From: Microbispora sp. H13382
Lineage (GTDB): Bacteria > Actinomycetota > Actinomycetes > Streptosporangiales > Streptosporangiaceae
Assembly: GCF_014161445.1 (NCBI RefSeq)
Contig: NZ_JABBXA010000005.1
Location: forward strand, 124,001-188,000
Length of the DNA stretch: 64,000 nt
Direction: 5' to 3'
A program made the position numbers and the translations under genes. Under the pieces are notes generated by a model. That model did no database searches. It saw nothing but the letters and a program-made list of their open reading frames with translations, and had not been told where the DNA came from. Every line of letters begins with the position of its first letter. Position 1 is the first letter of the stretch. Below are positions 1 to 8,813 of this stretch, in pieces.

Positions 1-1290
1 GGCGATGCCGACGAACTTCACGTTGTCCAGGTAGGGGTCGCGGGGCTTCTTGGCCCGGGGCGCGGCCTCCTGCTCGGGCTCGTCCACCCGGCGGTCATCC
101 TGGCCCCCACCGCGGGCGAATGCGTCGTCCGGACGGAGGGGCACCTCGGCCCAGGCGGGCAGCGGGGCGCGCAGCGGCCTGCCGAGCGGGCCGGTCTGGC
201 GGGGGTCGCCGGCGCCGTCCTGGGAAGAGCGCCGCCAGGGGTCCCACTGGGCGGGGTCGGCCTCCTGGCCGGGCCACGCGGGAGCGGGCGCCTCCGGCGC
301 GGACGCGGGGCCGAAGGCCGCGTTCGAAGCGGCCCCGGGGAAGGCGTCCGGGAAGTCCCGCACGCCGCGCCGGCCGTGGGTGGTCTCGGGGAACGGCGGT
401 GCGGCGCCGAAGGGGTCGTCCGGCGGGAAGGCCGGGCCCACGCCGGACGGGGGAGTGTCGAGGAAGGGGTTGGCCGTCCTGTCCGCGGCGGCGGCCGGCT
501 GCTGCGGGAGTCCCGGGGGTTCGGGGAAGCTCGGTGGAGGCTCGGGGAAGCCCGGAGGCTCGGGGAACGGCGGCGCGGCGCCGAAGGCCGGCGCCGGGAA
601 GGCCGGGGAGTCGCCGAAGGGCGGCGTCGGGGCGTCGGAGCCGCCCCGCAGGCCCGAGGCGTCCCGCTGGCCGAAGCCGGGCTGGGGGCCGGCGCCGGGG
701 AAGGCGTCCGACAGGTTGCGGGGACCGTGTTCGGGGAACGCCTGCGGCCAGGCGGGGCCGTCGGCGGCGGCCGCCGCGCGCGGGGCGCCCGGACGCTCCT
801 GGCCCCCGCCCGCGGAGAAGTAGTCGAAGCCCTCAGGCTGCGGGGCTGACGCGGGCGGCATGCCCAGGCGGGAGGCGCCCGGCTTGCGCGGCTTCCGTAC
901 GGGCAGGGGCTGCTTCTCGTACGGCTTGTCGTAGGGGGCGGAGCCTGCCGCGCTCCCCAAGGCGCTGCCTGCCGTGCTTCCCGGGGCGCTTTCGTCGCTT
1001 CCGTGGCGTCCGTGTGCGGGCGCGGCCGTGCTCTCGTCGCCGGGGGCCGGGAGACCGCTCTCGTGGCGCCCGTGCTCGGGCCGCTCGCTCGCCGGGCCGC
1101 CTGACCCGCCCGCGCCCTGCTCCGCCCCCGGATCGCCCGCGGGCTTCGGCTCCCGCCGCGGCAGGCCGCCTTCTGGAGCGGGCCAGTCTCCGGTGATCCG
1201 GCCTATCACTCCGGTGGGAGCCTCTTCGGCATCGGGGTCGTTGCCTTGCGGGGATCCGGGAACCGGGGGGTGATGGCGGGTGTCACTCAC
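1..1290 (-). CDS. Acyltransferase-3 family protein with long disordered N-terminus (partial)
   Basis: Reading the minus strand from a GTG at 1290, an open frame continues without a stop to the left edge (430 codons visible). The first ~415 residues are Pro/Gly/Ala-rich with recurring PFPEPP- and FGAAPPFP-like segments and look disordered. Just before the edge comes RDPYLDNVKFVGIA, which resembles the opening of the first membrane helix of acyltransferase-3 (OafA-like) proteins. Members of that family O-acylate cell-surface glycans. The position beside an LCP ligase and glycosyltransferases supports a glycan-modification role (inference). No strong ribosome-binding site precedes the GTG, so the exact start is uncertain. 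The catalytic membrane domain lies outside the window, so the family call rests on a few residues plus context. Confidence 0.62.
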   Translation of the reverse strand, partial: MSDTRHHPPVPGSPQGNDPDAEEAPTGVIGRITGDWPAPEGGLPRREPKPAGDPGAEQGAGGSGGPASERPEHGRHESGLPAPGDESTAAPAHGRHGSDESAPGSTAGSALGSAAGSAPYDKPYEKQPLPVRKPRKPGASRLGMPPASAPQPEGFDYFSAGGGQERPGAPRAAAAADGPAWPQAFPEHGPRNLSDAFPGAGPQPGFGQRDASGLRGGSDAPTPPFGDSPAFPAPAFGAAPPFPEPPGFPEPPPSFPEPPGLPQQPAAAADRTANPFLDTPPSGVGPAFPPDDPFGAAPPFPETTHGRRGVRDFPDAFPGAASNAAFGPASAPEAPAPAWPGQEADPAQWDPWRRSSQDGAGDPRQTGPLGRPLRAPLPAWAEVPLRPDDAFARGGGQDDRRVDEPEQEAAPRAKKPRDPYLDNVKFVGIA

Positions 1291-1431
1291 GGGAGAAACG
1301 CTCAGCTATCTGTTGGAGGCTCGGGGGAACGGCCACGCCTCGGGTGCGTCGCCGCGTCCATTCGGACACTAGCGAAGGCGCCCCGGCGCATCAGCCCGAA
1401 CGGGCGAACAGGGCGCGTTGGCCAGGTGTTC

Positions 1432-1460
1432 ACCCTAACGTTCTTGAAGACTGATGTCGC
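1432..1460 (-). promoter_or_regulatory. Weak candidate promoter for the acyltransferase gene
   Basis: Minus strand GCGACA (1460-1455), 17-nt spacer, TAGGGT (1437-1432). The -10 fits actinobacterial TANNNT; the -35 matches only four of six positions. It sits about 140 nt upstream of the GTG at 1290. Nothing else in 1291-1598 looks coding apart from the terminator-like structure nearer the LCP gene. Confidence 0.25.
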
Positions 1461-1527
1461 CTCTGGGGCTGAACGTAACGGGTGTGACACTGTCCTGTTC
1501 CTCTGTCAGACCACCGGTGACAGAACG

Positions 1528-1571
1528 GCCGGGGCGCCTCCGTCCACGTGGACGGCCTGGCAGCCCCGGCC
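1528..1571 (-). terminator. Nested inverted repeat, probable terminator of the LCP gene
   Basis: Outer arms GGCCGGGG (1528-1535) and CCCCGGCC (1564-1571) enclose a perfect 16-bp palindrome, CCGTCCACGTGGACGG (1540-1555). It lies ~30 nt downstream of the LCP stop codon. There is no T-tract, as is usual for high-G+C actinobacteria. Transcription termination is inferred. Confidence 0.5.
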
Positions 1572-1598
1572 GGGGTGTGGGACAGGGTGTGACGCGTG

Positions 1599-3512
1599 TC
1601 AGCTCGCGCAGATGTTGGTCTCGGCGGTCACCGCGTTGTCACCGACCGGCAGGGGGACGCGCACGCCCTTCCAGTCGGCGCCGACGACGAGCTGGATGAT
1701 CGGCCCGCGCACCTTGCCCGTGGGCGCGTCCGGCGGAGGCGAGGACGGGGTGAACGGCGTGACCGGGCCGCTCGCCGCCTTGCCGGTCTCCGGGCTGATG
1801 GGGTTGACCAGCTTGCCGACCAGGATCTTCGAGTAGTTCCAGCCCTGACCGGTGTAGCGGACCATGGTCTTCGGCTGGTCGGTGCCGTCGGGCTTCCTCG
1901 CGTCGCCGATGCCGACGACGTTGAAGCCGAGCCCGGCGAGCTCCTCGGCCACCTCCTTGGCGCGGCCGGAGACGTTGGTGCCGTTGAACACCTGCACCTT
2001 GACCTGCTGCGGCTTGGTGACCACCGGACCGGAGGGCGAGGCGGCCGGGCTCGCGGACGCGGTGGGGGCCACCTCGGTGTCGTTCGCGATGGCCCTGAAG
2101 AGGTTGCCGGCGGCCGGCTGCTTCCACTGGACGCGGTTCTTGTCGGCGGTGTACGGCTCCCACGGCACGGTGGTGGCCTTGAAGCCCTTCGCCGACAGCT
2201 TCGACGCGCTCTGCGCGATCTTGATGAGCTCCTCGGTGTTGAGCGCGTCGTCCATCGTGACGGACTTCGCCGCCGCGGCGATGAAGTTCTGCAGCTTGCC
2301 CACGTCGGTGAGCAGGGCGCTGCTGGTCGCCTTCTTCACGACCTGGGAGATGAAGACCTGCTGGCGCTTGATGCGCGAGATGTCGCTGCCGTCGCCGAGG
2401 CCGTAGCGCAGCCGCACGTAGCCCAGCGCCGCCTCGCCCCTCACGGTCTGCTTGCCGGCGGGGAGCGTCAGCTTCGCCTTCTTGTCGTTGACGGCCTGCG
2501 GCAGGCAGATCTCGATGCCGCCGAGCGCGTTGACGATGCTCTTGAAGCCGGTGAAGTCGACCTTCACGTAGTGGTGGACGCGGATTCCGGTGAGGCTCTC
2601 GATGGTCCGCCGCGTGCAGATCATCCCGCCGTCGGAGAACGCGGAGTTGATCATTCCGAGGTGCGCCGGGATGAGCGTCCTGCTGCGGGAGTAACAGGCG
2701 GGGATCATCACCATGGAGTCGCGGGGGAAGCTGAGCAGCGTCGCCGCGTCACGGTTGGGCGACACGTGCAGCAGCATGATCGTGTCGGTGCGCTCGCCGT
2801 CGTTGACCAGGTGCTGGCCGTACTTCTTGTTGTCTCCCGCCCGGGTGTCCGAGCCCACGAGCAGCACGTTGATCGCGCCGGTCTCGTTGACCGGGCGGTT
2901 CTTGTCGAGGTCGTCGGTGGACGCGCCTCTGTTGATCAGGCCGATCGTGCTCCGGTAGACCTTGTAGGCCGTCAGCGTGCCGATGACCAGCACACATGTG
3001 AGCACCACGCTGATCCAGCCGCCGATCCCCAGGCCGGAACGGCCGCCGCCTCCGCCGCGCCGGCGCGGCGGTTTGCCGTCCGGGGGCAAGTCGGCGCCGC
3101 CGCCGTGCGCGCGGCTCGGGACGGTGCCGGGGGCGTGGCCGGTCTCCTCGTCTTCGCCGCGCCTGCGGCCGCGCCGCCGCGGCGGCTCCTCCTCGTCGTA
3201 GGAGGACTCGGGCGGGACGCTCGGCTCGGCGCGCCGCCCGCCGCGGCGTCCTGCCCCGTCGTACGCCTCGGGCGGGTAGTCGTCCCGGGGCGGTCGCTGT
3301 CCGCCACGTCTGCCCGGCATCTCCGCGTAGCCGGCGGGAGCGGCGGCCACCGGCATGTCGGCGTACCCGGCGGGCGCGGGAGCCGCTCTGCGGCCTCGCG
3401 GGGGCTCGAAGGCCCCGCCGTACGCGGCGTCCTCCGGGGGACCCCACACCCTCTGGTCGGACGGGGGCGGCGGAGGGCTGGTGCGCGCGGAGACGCGCCT
3501 GCGCTCGCTCAC
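1599..3512 (-). CDS. LCP (LytR-CpsA-Psr) family glycopolymer ligase with LytR_C domain
   Basis: LCP proteins transfer polyprenyl-linked anionic glycopolymers (arabinogalactan, teichoic acid type) onto peptidoglycan outside the membrane. The 637-aa protein has a basic, Pro/Arg/Gly-rich cytoplasmic N-terminus of ~140 residues and one membrane segment (SVVLTCVLVIGTLTAYKVY). The extracellular LCP catalytic domain follows, with NVLLVGSDTR, ERTDTIMLLHV and LLSFPRDSMV; these carry the conserved Asp/Arg residues that bind pyrophosphate. After an Ala/Ser/Pro linker comes a C-terminal LytR_C domain (VQVFNGTNVSGRAKEVAEEL). I place the start at GTG 3512 because GGCGGGA lies 6-11 nt upstream; an in-frame ATG at 3548 has no ribosome-binding site. 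Family assignment is firm; the polymer it ligates is unknown. It matches Rv3267 in position relative to manC. Confidence 0.93.
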   Translation of the reverse strand: MSERRRVSARTSPPPPPSDQRVWGPPEDAAYGGAFEPPRGRRAAPAPAGYADMPVAAAPAGYAEMPGRRGGQRPPRDDYPPEAYDGAGRRGGRRAEPSVPPESSYDEEEPPRRRGRRRGEDEETGHAPGTVPSRAHGGGADLPPDGKPPRRRGGGGGRSGLGIGGWISVVLTCVLVIGTLTAYKVYRSTIGLINRGASTDDLDKNRPVNETGAINVLLVGSDTRAGDNKKYGQHLVNDGERTDTIMLLHVSPNRDAATLLSFPRDSMVMIPACYSRSRTLIPAHLGMINSAFSDGGMICTRRTIESLTGIRVHHYVKVDFTGFKSIVNALGGIEICLPQAVNDKKAKLTLPAGKQTVRGEAALGYVRLRYGLGDGSDISRIKRQQVFISQVVKKATSSALLTDVGKLQNFIAAAAKSVTMDDALNTEELIKIAQSASKLSAKGFKATTVPWEPYTADKNRVQWKQPAAGNLFRAIANDTEVAPTASASPAASPSGPVVTKPQQVKVQVFNGTNVSGRAKEVAEELAGLGFNVVGIGDARKPDGTDQPKTMVRYTGQGWNYSKILVGKLVNPISPETGKAASGPVTPFTPSSPPPDAPTGKVRGPIIQLVVGADWKGVRVPLPVGDNAVTAETNICAS

Positions 3513-3860
3513 CGCAGTCCCGCCAGGGAGGCGGCGGCCGGGCGACATGCCGCGTCATCCGGGCGGCATGCGGCGTCAGCTGGGCGACATGGTGTGGCAG
3601 CCGGACGAGTGGGCGAGAGGCCGGAAGGATTACTGGTTCGCTCGCACACTTGTCCTCCTTGCCTGGCGATCACAGGTGGCGCTCCGAGGGTAGGTCACGG
3701 GAGCGTCTGCGAGTGCCGCGATTGGGAGGATCCGGGCCACGATCATGCCGTGTCACGTCCCCCTGATCCAGGGGCAGAGCATACTAAACACCGACATTCT
3801 GGGTATGAGAATGAGTTTGCCTTTACCTGGCTTTGATGATGCGCGCGCCGTTTGGCCAGG
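3513..3860. other. Intergenic stretch upstream of the LCP gene
   Basis: About 350 bp without a convincing gene. The half nearer 3780-3840 is noticeably A+T-richer than its surroundings, as expected for a promoter region. A TAGTAT hexamer on the minus strand (3786-3781 area) could be a -10 element for the LCP gene, but no matching -35 was found at normal spacing. A small hairpin at 3760-3774 is listed separately. Confidence 0.4.
3760..3774 (-). terminator. Small hairpin downstream of the GT-C membrane gene
   Basis: CCCCTG-ATC-CAGGGG forms a 6-bp stem with a 3-nt loop about 90 nt past the stop of the minus-strand gene ending at 3861. It is a weak terminator candidate; the short stem and the distance lower confidence. 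Confidence 0.3.
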
Positions 3861-5621
3861 TCAAGGGGTTCGTGCCCGTCGGCCGGGCCCTCGCACGGAC
3901 AGGGCGGCGGCCAGGCAGGCGAGCGGCACCGCGGGCAGCACGTAGCGGTAGTCGAACTGGGCCGTGGCGGACGGGACGAGCAGCAGCGCCCAGGCCGTCA
4001 CCCAGGCGATGCCCCACTTCGAGGGGGCACGGTTCGAGCGAGCACGGTTCGAGGAGACGCGGTCCTCGGGCGCCCGTCGCGTCCACGCTGCCCGGGATTC
4101 GCCCGCTGCCCGGGTCGTGCGCCTCGCCGGGGCCCGGCGTGCGGACCTGGTTTGGACGGCCCAGGCGGCCGGGGGGACCAGGAGGATCACCAGCAGCGCC
4201 GTCCCCGGAAGCCATGCGACGTCCTGGTAGGCCCGCATCAGGCCGGCGAACGGCTCGGCGATGCGCAGCGTGAGGGACCCACGCTCGTAACGCTGCGCGA
4301 ACTCCTTGCCCACCACGGCGGGGTGCCGACCGGGCGGTGGCGGCACGGTCGCCGGGAACTCGTAGTACCCGTACGTCTCGGCGTCGGGGTAGACGGGCCG
4401 GCCGGGCGTGAACGACCTGCCGAGCTCGGTCAGCGTTGTGCGGACGAACCCGAACGGCTGGCTGCGGATCGCGAGCGAGGCGAACCTCCCGGCCAGGGTG
4501 TCGGTCTCCTTGGTGAACGTGATGCCGGGCAGCCGGACCAGGGGGGACTGCGCGTTCCAGATGTACTCCTGGGACGCCGGCCGGGACGCGGGGGGCCGCG
4601 AGTCGCACAGCACGGCGAGGTCGGGCGGCGGCTTCATCACCGAACAGTCGGCGAACGACATCGTCCGCGCGTAGAGGAAGACGCCGTTCGAGCCGACCAG
4701 CCCGACGCGCTCGTAGGTCGCGTGGAACCACCCCGCGTAGCCCGCGACCGGCAGGAGCGCGGCCACCAGGAAGGGCACGGTGAGCCTGGCCACCGCCCTG
4801 CCCGGGCGCACCGCCCCGGTTGTGCCGTTCGCCCCGCTCTCCCCGCTAGTTCCGCTCGCACGGCGCACGCCGTACGCGAGCAGGAAGAGCGCGAAGACGG
4901 CGACCAGCGGAAGCCCGACGGTCCTGGTCAGCGTGGCGGCGGCCAGCACGAGGCCGAGCGCGGCGGCCGAGCGCGGCGTCAGCGGGCGGCGCATCGCCAG
5001 GCACACCGCTCCCACGAGCAGGAAGGTGAACAACGAGTCGGAGACGAGCAGGTGCTCCAGCTCGATCTGGTACGCGTCGAGCAGCACCGGGACGCAGGCC
5101 AGGACGGCCGCCCACGGGGGACCGCCACGCCGCAGGACGGTCACGTAGAGCATCACGCCGACGAGCAGCCCCAGCACGTGCTGGACGGTCACGACCAGGG
5201 CGAAGCTGTGGAACGCCTCCAGCAGCCTCAGGAACATCGAGTAACCCGCCGGGCGGACGAGGTCCGGCCTCGGCCGCATGGCGGTCACCACGTAGGTGTA
5301 GGAGTCGGGGAACCACAGCGCGGGCCGGTAGCCGAGCACGGTCACCAGCCGCAGGAGCGCCCCCAGCCCGAGGACCACGAGAAACCACCGGTGCCGGCGC
5401 GCCCATCGGGGGAGGTCCTCACGCGCCCACGCCACCGGGTGCAACGGGTCGCGGGGCGCGACACGCCCACGCACCCAGCCATTGAGCCGCCCGTGCGCGA
5501 GCGGCGTCGGCGGGCCCGCGGAGGGCGGCTCGCCGGGCCGGGCGGGTCCGGGGCGTTCGTTGGGGTGCCCGCCCTCCCCCTCCGGCCAGGGCGCCGAGCC
5601 CCGGCTGTCCGACACCCTCAT
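3861..5621 (-). CDS. Multi-pass membrane glycosyltransferase-like protein (GT-C fold)
   Basis: A 586-aa integral membrane protein. A Pro-rich cytoplasmic N-terminus (~75 residues) precedes about ten hydrophobic segments, starting with WFLVVLGLGALLRLVTVLGY. The first external loop carries an acidic motif, LWFPDSYTYV, positioned where GT-C transferases keep their catalytic Asp. A large periplasmic segment (residues ~310-420) contains cysteines. GT-C enzymes use polyprenyl-phosphate sugars as donors outside the membrane. The polyprenyl-phosphate glycosyltransferase at 9734 and the divergent partner at 5780 support this role (inference). The Arg/Ala-rich stretch near residues 480-515 contains short imperfect repeats. 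No specific substrate can be named. Confidence 0.7.
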   Translation of the reverse strand: MRVSDSRGSAPWPEGEGGHPNERPGPARPGEPPSAGPPTPLAHGRLNGWVRGRVAPRDPLHPVAWAREDLPRWARRHRWFLVVLGLGALLRLVTVLGYRPALWFPDSYTYVVTAMRPRPDLVRPAGYSMFLRLLEAFHSFALVVTVQHVLGLLVGVMLYVTVLRRGGPPWAAVLACVPVLLDAYQIELEHLLVSDSLFTFLLVGAVCLAMRRPLTPRSAAALGLVLAAATLTRTVGLPLVAVFALFLLAYGVRRASGTSGESGANGTTGAVRPGRAVARLTVPFLVAALLPVAGYAGWFHATYERVGLVGSNGVFLYARTMSFADCSVMKPPPDLAVLCDSRPPASRPASQEYIWNAQSPLVRLPGITFTKETDTLAGRFASLAIRSQPFGFVRTTLTELGRSFTPGRPVYPDAETYGYYEFPATVPPPPGRHPAVVGKEFAQRYERGSLTLRIAEPFAGLMRAYQDVAWLPGTALLVILLVPPAAWAVQTRSARRAPARRTTRAAGESRAAWTRRAPEDRVSSNRARSNRAPSKWGIAWVTAWALLLVPSATAQFDYRYVLPAVPLACLAAALSVRGPGRRARTP

Positions 5622-5779
5622 GCGCCCCCCTGCCTGCCTCCCGGCGTACGCTACCGGCTCCCCGCGACCCCTGTGCGGGGCCGGGACGCGCCTGTGGACA
5701 ACGGCGACGCGCGGGGCGGGCGGGACACGACGGTGAAGGCGGTGCTCCGGGGCGGGCCGCTAGTCTCGGGTGCATCCCG

Positions 5780-7903
5780 GTGAACACGTCAGGCCACGCG
5801 CGTGGCCGCACACGGCTGCCATCGCAGCGGAAGGCGGCGGGCAGGCTGCTCGCGGCCGTCTCCGTCGTGCCCGCGCTCGCGCTGAGCGGGTGGCTGATCG
5901 CCGGGCTTCCGCTGCTGCTGCTCGGGCGGTTCCTGCCGCTGCCCATGGCGGTGCTCGGCGGCGCCGCCGCCCTCCTGCTGTGCGCGTACGGCCTGCGCCG
6001 CCTGCCCGAGGCCGCGACGCCGCACCGCCGGGCGACGGCGGCCACCCTCGCCGTGGCGCTCGGATCGGGGGTGTTCAACGGGCTCCTGCACGGCGAGCAG
6101 CTGATCGTCCGGCGTGACCCGTCGACCTACGCGCAGTACGCCGTCTGGCTCGCCCGGCACGGGTCGCTGCCGATCCCGGTGGGGGACTTCGGCGGCCCCG
6201 ACACCGCACTGCGCTTCGACAGCATGGGGTTCTACGCGGTCGACGGCGGGATCGGCCCGCAGTTCATGGCCGGGCCGCCGATGATCCACGCGATCGGGCA
6301 CTGGCTGGGCGGCGTCCCCGGCCTGCTGCTCGTGCCGCCAGTGCTGGGCGCGCTCGCGGTGCTCACCGTCGCCGGGACCGCCGCGCGGCTCGCGGGCGCG
6401 CGCTGGGCGCCCCTGGCCGCCCTCGTGTTCGCGGTCAGCCTGCCGATCCTCTACACGTCGCGGACGACGTTCAGCGAGATCCCCTCGCTCATCCTGCTGT
6501 TCGGCGGGATGAACCTGCTGCTCGACGCGCGTGCCAGGCTCCGGGCCGAGCCGCCCGGCGCGGGCCTCCCGTCCGCCGCGCTCGCGGGGCTGTCGTTCGG
6601 GCTGGCGCTGCTGGTGCGCATCGACGGCCTGCGCGACGTGCTGCCCGTGCTCGCCTTCGCCGGGGTGCTCGTCGCGCTCCGGCGGACACCCCGCGCGAGG
6701 CCCTTCCCCGAGGGACGGCTGGGCGTGCCTCTGCTGACCGGCCTGCTCGTGGGCGGTGTGTGGGGGTTCACCGGCGGTTACGTCCTCGCCCGGCCCTATC
6801 TGGAGTACCTGTCGGGCTCGCTCATGCCCCTGCTCGCGATCTGCGCCGTCGTCGTGGCGCTCACGGTCGCCGGCGCGGCTCTCGCGCCCCGGATCGCCGC
6901 CCGCGCCCGCCGCCTCCCGGGTGCGGGATGGCTGCCGAACGCCGCCGCGGCCCTGGTCGTGCTGGTCATGGCGGGCTTCGCCGTACGGCCCTGGGTGCAG
7001 ACCGTGCGTCGTGACGCGGTCACGCCCGAGGACCTGCTCACGGCCGACTTCATCGAGAAGACGCAGGTCGCGGGCGGCCTGGTGCCCGACAAGTCCCGGC
7101 TGTACTACGAGCACTCCCTCGACTGGCTTCTCTGGTACGTCGGGCTCCCCGCCGTCGTGCTGGCGACCGTGGCGGCGGCCGTGCTCGCGCGCCGCCTGAC
7201 CAGGGGCGGCCTGATGAAGGGAGAGGCGTTCGACTGGCTGCTGCCGCTGGCGGTGATCGGGTGGACGACGGTGACGACGCTCTGGCGTCCCGCGATCACC
7301 CCCGACCACCCCTTCGCCTCCCGCAGGCTGGTGCCGATCGTCATCCCCGGTCTGGTGCTGCTCGCCGTCTGGGGGCTGCGGTGGCTTTCGCGGCGGCTCA
7401 CGCGTACGCGCTGGTTCGCCGCCCGTCCGGGCCGCTCGCGGGCGGCCGTCGCGGCCGGGGCGCTGCTGCTGGCGGTCCCGCCCGCGATCACCTCGATCGG
7501 CACCGCGTTCTCGCCGGTGAACCGGGGGGAGGCCGCCGCGGTCGCGGGTCTGTGCCGGGCGATTCCGGCGAACGCCTCCGTGCTCGTCGCCGAGCGTGTC
7601 ACGGGCGACCGGCTGACGCAGGTCCTGCGCGGCCAGTGCGGGCTGCCGACGGCTCGCGTGGTCTACCCCCCGCGCTCCGACGTGCCGCGCCGGGCCGACG
7701 TGCTGCGCCTGGTCGAGGCCGTCCGGCGGACCGGCCGCCGACCCGTGCTGCTCGCCGCCGAGCCCGAGCAGCTCATGGCGTACGGCCCGGCGACGCGGGT
7801 GATGAGCCTGCACACCCGGCAGGACGAACGCTCGCTGGTGGACCCGCCCAACGGCACCTGGTCGCTCAACGTCGACGTCTGGATGACCGTTCCAACCGAT
7901 TAG
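5780..7903 (+). CDS. Large multi-pass membrane glycosyltransferase-like protein (GT-C fold)
   Basis: A 707-aa protein with about twelve hydrophobic segments and a soluble C-terminal tail of ~130 residues. The first external loop has VRRDPSTYAQYA, an Asp-containing motif in the position of the GT-C catalytic acid. DPSTY-type loops occur in actinobacterial membrane glycosyltransferase-like proteins. The GTG start follows a 158-bp divergent spacer shared with the gene at 5621-3861. The next gene begins 16 bp after the stop, suggesting one transcript with the two FtsX-domain-like proteins and perhaps the GT2/GT4 pair. Sugar donor and acceptor are unknown; an O-antigen-ligase-like or other membrane role cannot be excluded. 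Confidence 0.68.
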   Translation: MNTSGHARGRTRLPSQRKAAGRLLAAVSVVPALALSGWLIAGLPLLLLGRFLPLPMAVLGGAAALLLCAYGLRRLPEAATPHRRATAATLAVALGSGVFNGLLHGEQLIVRRDPSTYAQYAVWLARHGSLPIPVGDFGGPDTALRFDSMGFYAVDGGIGPQFMAGPPMIHAIGHWLGGVPGLLLVPPVLGALAVLTVAGTAARLAGARWAPLAALVFAVSLPILYTSRTTFSEIPSLILLFGGMNLLLDARARLRAEPPGAGLPSAALAGLSFGLALLVRIDGLRDVLPVLAFAGVLVALRRTPRARPFPEGRLGVPLLTGLLVGGVWGFTGGYVLARPYLEYLSGSLMPLLAICAVVVALTVAGAALAPRIAARARRLPGAGWLPNAAAALVVLVMAGFAVRPWVQTVRRDAVTPEDLLTADFIEKTQVAGGLVPDKSRLYYEHSLDWLLWYVGLPAVVLATVAAAVLARRLTRGGLMKGEAFDWLLPLAVIGWTTVTTLWRPAITPDHPFASRRLVPIVIPGLVLLAVWGLRWLSRRLTRTRWFAARPGRSRAAVAAGALLLAVPPAITSIGTAFSPVNRGEAAAVAGLCRAIPANASVLVAERVTGDRLTQVLRGQCGLPTARVVYPPRSDVPRRADVLRLVEAVRRTGRRPVLLAAEPEQLMAYGPATRVMSLHTRQDERSLVDPPNGTWSLNVDVWMTVPTD

Positions 7904-7919
7904 CTCTAGGGTTCGGCGT

Positions 7920-8813
7920 GTGGATTCTCCTGCGATGGAGGAATTGTCCTTCGGTGACGATCGGCGGGAGCCGGAATCCGGGGCGGGTCCTCTCCGGAAG
8001 CCGCTGGTCATCGCCGGTCTGGCGGTCGTGGTCCTCGGCGGGCTCGCGGCACTCGGCATCGCCGGGTGGCGGTTCTACGAGCAGTCCCGCTGGCCGCTGC
8101 CCCCGCCCGGCGGCCCCCGGCCCCAGACCGGGTCCTTCTCGGCCTACCTCTGCGACCGGAGCAGCGTGGAGATCTGGCCGAACTGCCACCACCGCACGGC
8201 TACGGCCGGCGACAAACGAGCGATCGAGGCCGAGCTCAAGACGTATCCGGAGATCCGGGACCTCTCCTTCGTGACCAAGGAACAGGCGTGGGAGGAATTC
8301 CGGGCCCATGCCGACGAGGGCGAGGGCGGCTCCAAGCTCCTCAGCCTGCTCAGCGCCGACGACATGCCCGAGTCCTATCGGGGCACCCTGGGCCCGGGGG
8401 ACTGGAACGCGCTCAAGCGTCGCCTGGAGGCGCTGCGGGGAGTCTCGAACACCTACATCTTCGGAGACACTTCCTGGCAGGGCGTCGCCGACATCGGGAT
8501 CAAGCTCTGTCCCCGGGAGGGCGAGGCCTACAAACCGTGCCGGGGGCGTGCACACGCCTCTGAGCGTGAGAAGGCGGCCGTTCTGAGTCGCGTCAAGGAC
8601 CTCGACGGGGTGAAGGCCGTCTACTTCGAGGACATCGACCACGCGATCGAGGACTATCGGCGGATTCTCTGGAACGGGCAGGAGAGCGATCTCGACCCGC
8701 GCGGCCTGACCGAGACCTTCTACGTCACGTTCGACAGGCCGCCCGCGAGGGCGGACATGGAGAGGGTCTTCGGCCGGATGCCCGGCGTCGCCGAGGTGGT
8801 ATCGGTCTCATGA
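7920..8813 (+). CDS. Membrane-anchored protein with two FtsX-extracellular-domain-like units (copy 1)
   Basis: 297 aa. An acidic cytoplasmic N-terminus is followed by one membrane segment (residues ~30-50, PLVIAGLAVVVLGGLAALGI); the rest is predicted to be outside. Two units resemble the extracellular domain of the division protein FtsX. Unit 1 has FSAYLC, a second Cys, KRAIEAEL, IRDLSFVTKEQAWEEF and DMPESYRGTL. Unit 2 has IKLCP, a second Cys, VKAVYFEDIDHAIEDY, LTETFYVTF and MPGVAEV. Each unit keeps a pair of Cys that could form a disulfide. The FtsX permease helices are absent. FtsX extracellular domains bind and activate peptidoglycan hydrolases, so a similar tethering role is possible (inference). 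The start is GTG 7920; ATG 7935 is an alternative. It overlaps the next gene by ATGA. Confidence 0.7.
   Translation: MDSPAMEELSFGDDRREPESGAGPLRKPLVIAGLAVVVLGGLAALGIAGWRFYEQSRWPLPPPGGPRPQTGSFSAYLCDRSSVEIWPNCHHRTATAGDKRAIEAELKTYPEIRDLSFVTKEQAWEEFRAHADEGEGGSKLLSLLSADDMPESYRGTLGPGDWNALKRRLEALRGVSNTYIFGDTSWQGVADIGIKLCPREGEAYKPCRGRAHASEREKAAVLSRVKDLDGVKAVYFEDIDHAIEDYRRILWNGQESDLDPRGLTETFYVTFDRPPARADMERVFGRMPGVAEVVSVS

Noticed and set aside
50-1196. Plus-strand frames over the first 1.2 kb
   Set aside because: Low-complexity Gly/Ala/Arg translations; the minus frame connects to an acyltransferase-like helix at the edge and is the better reading.
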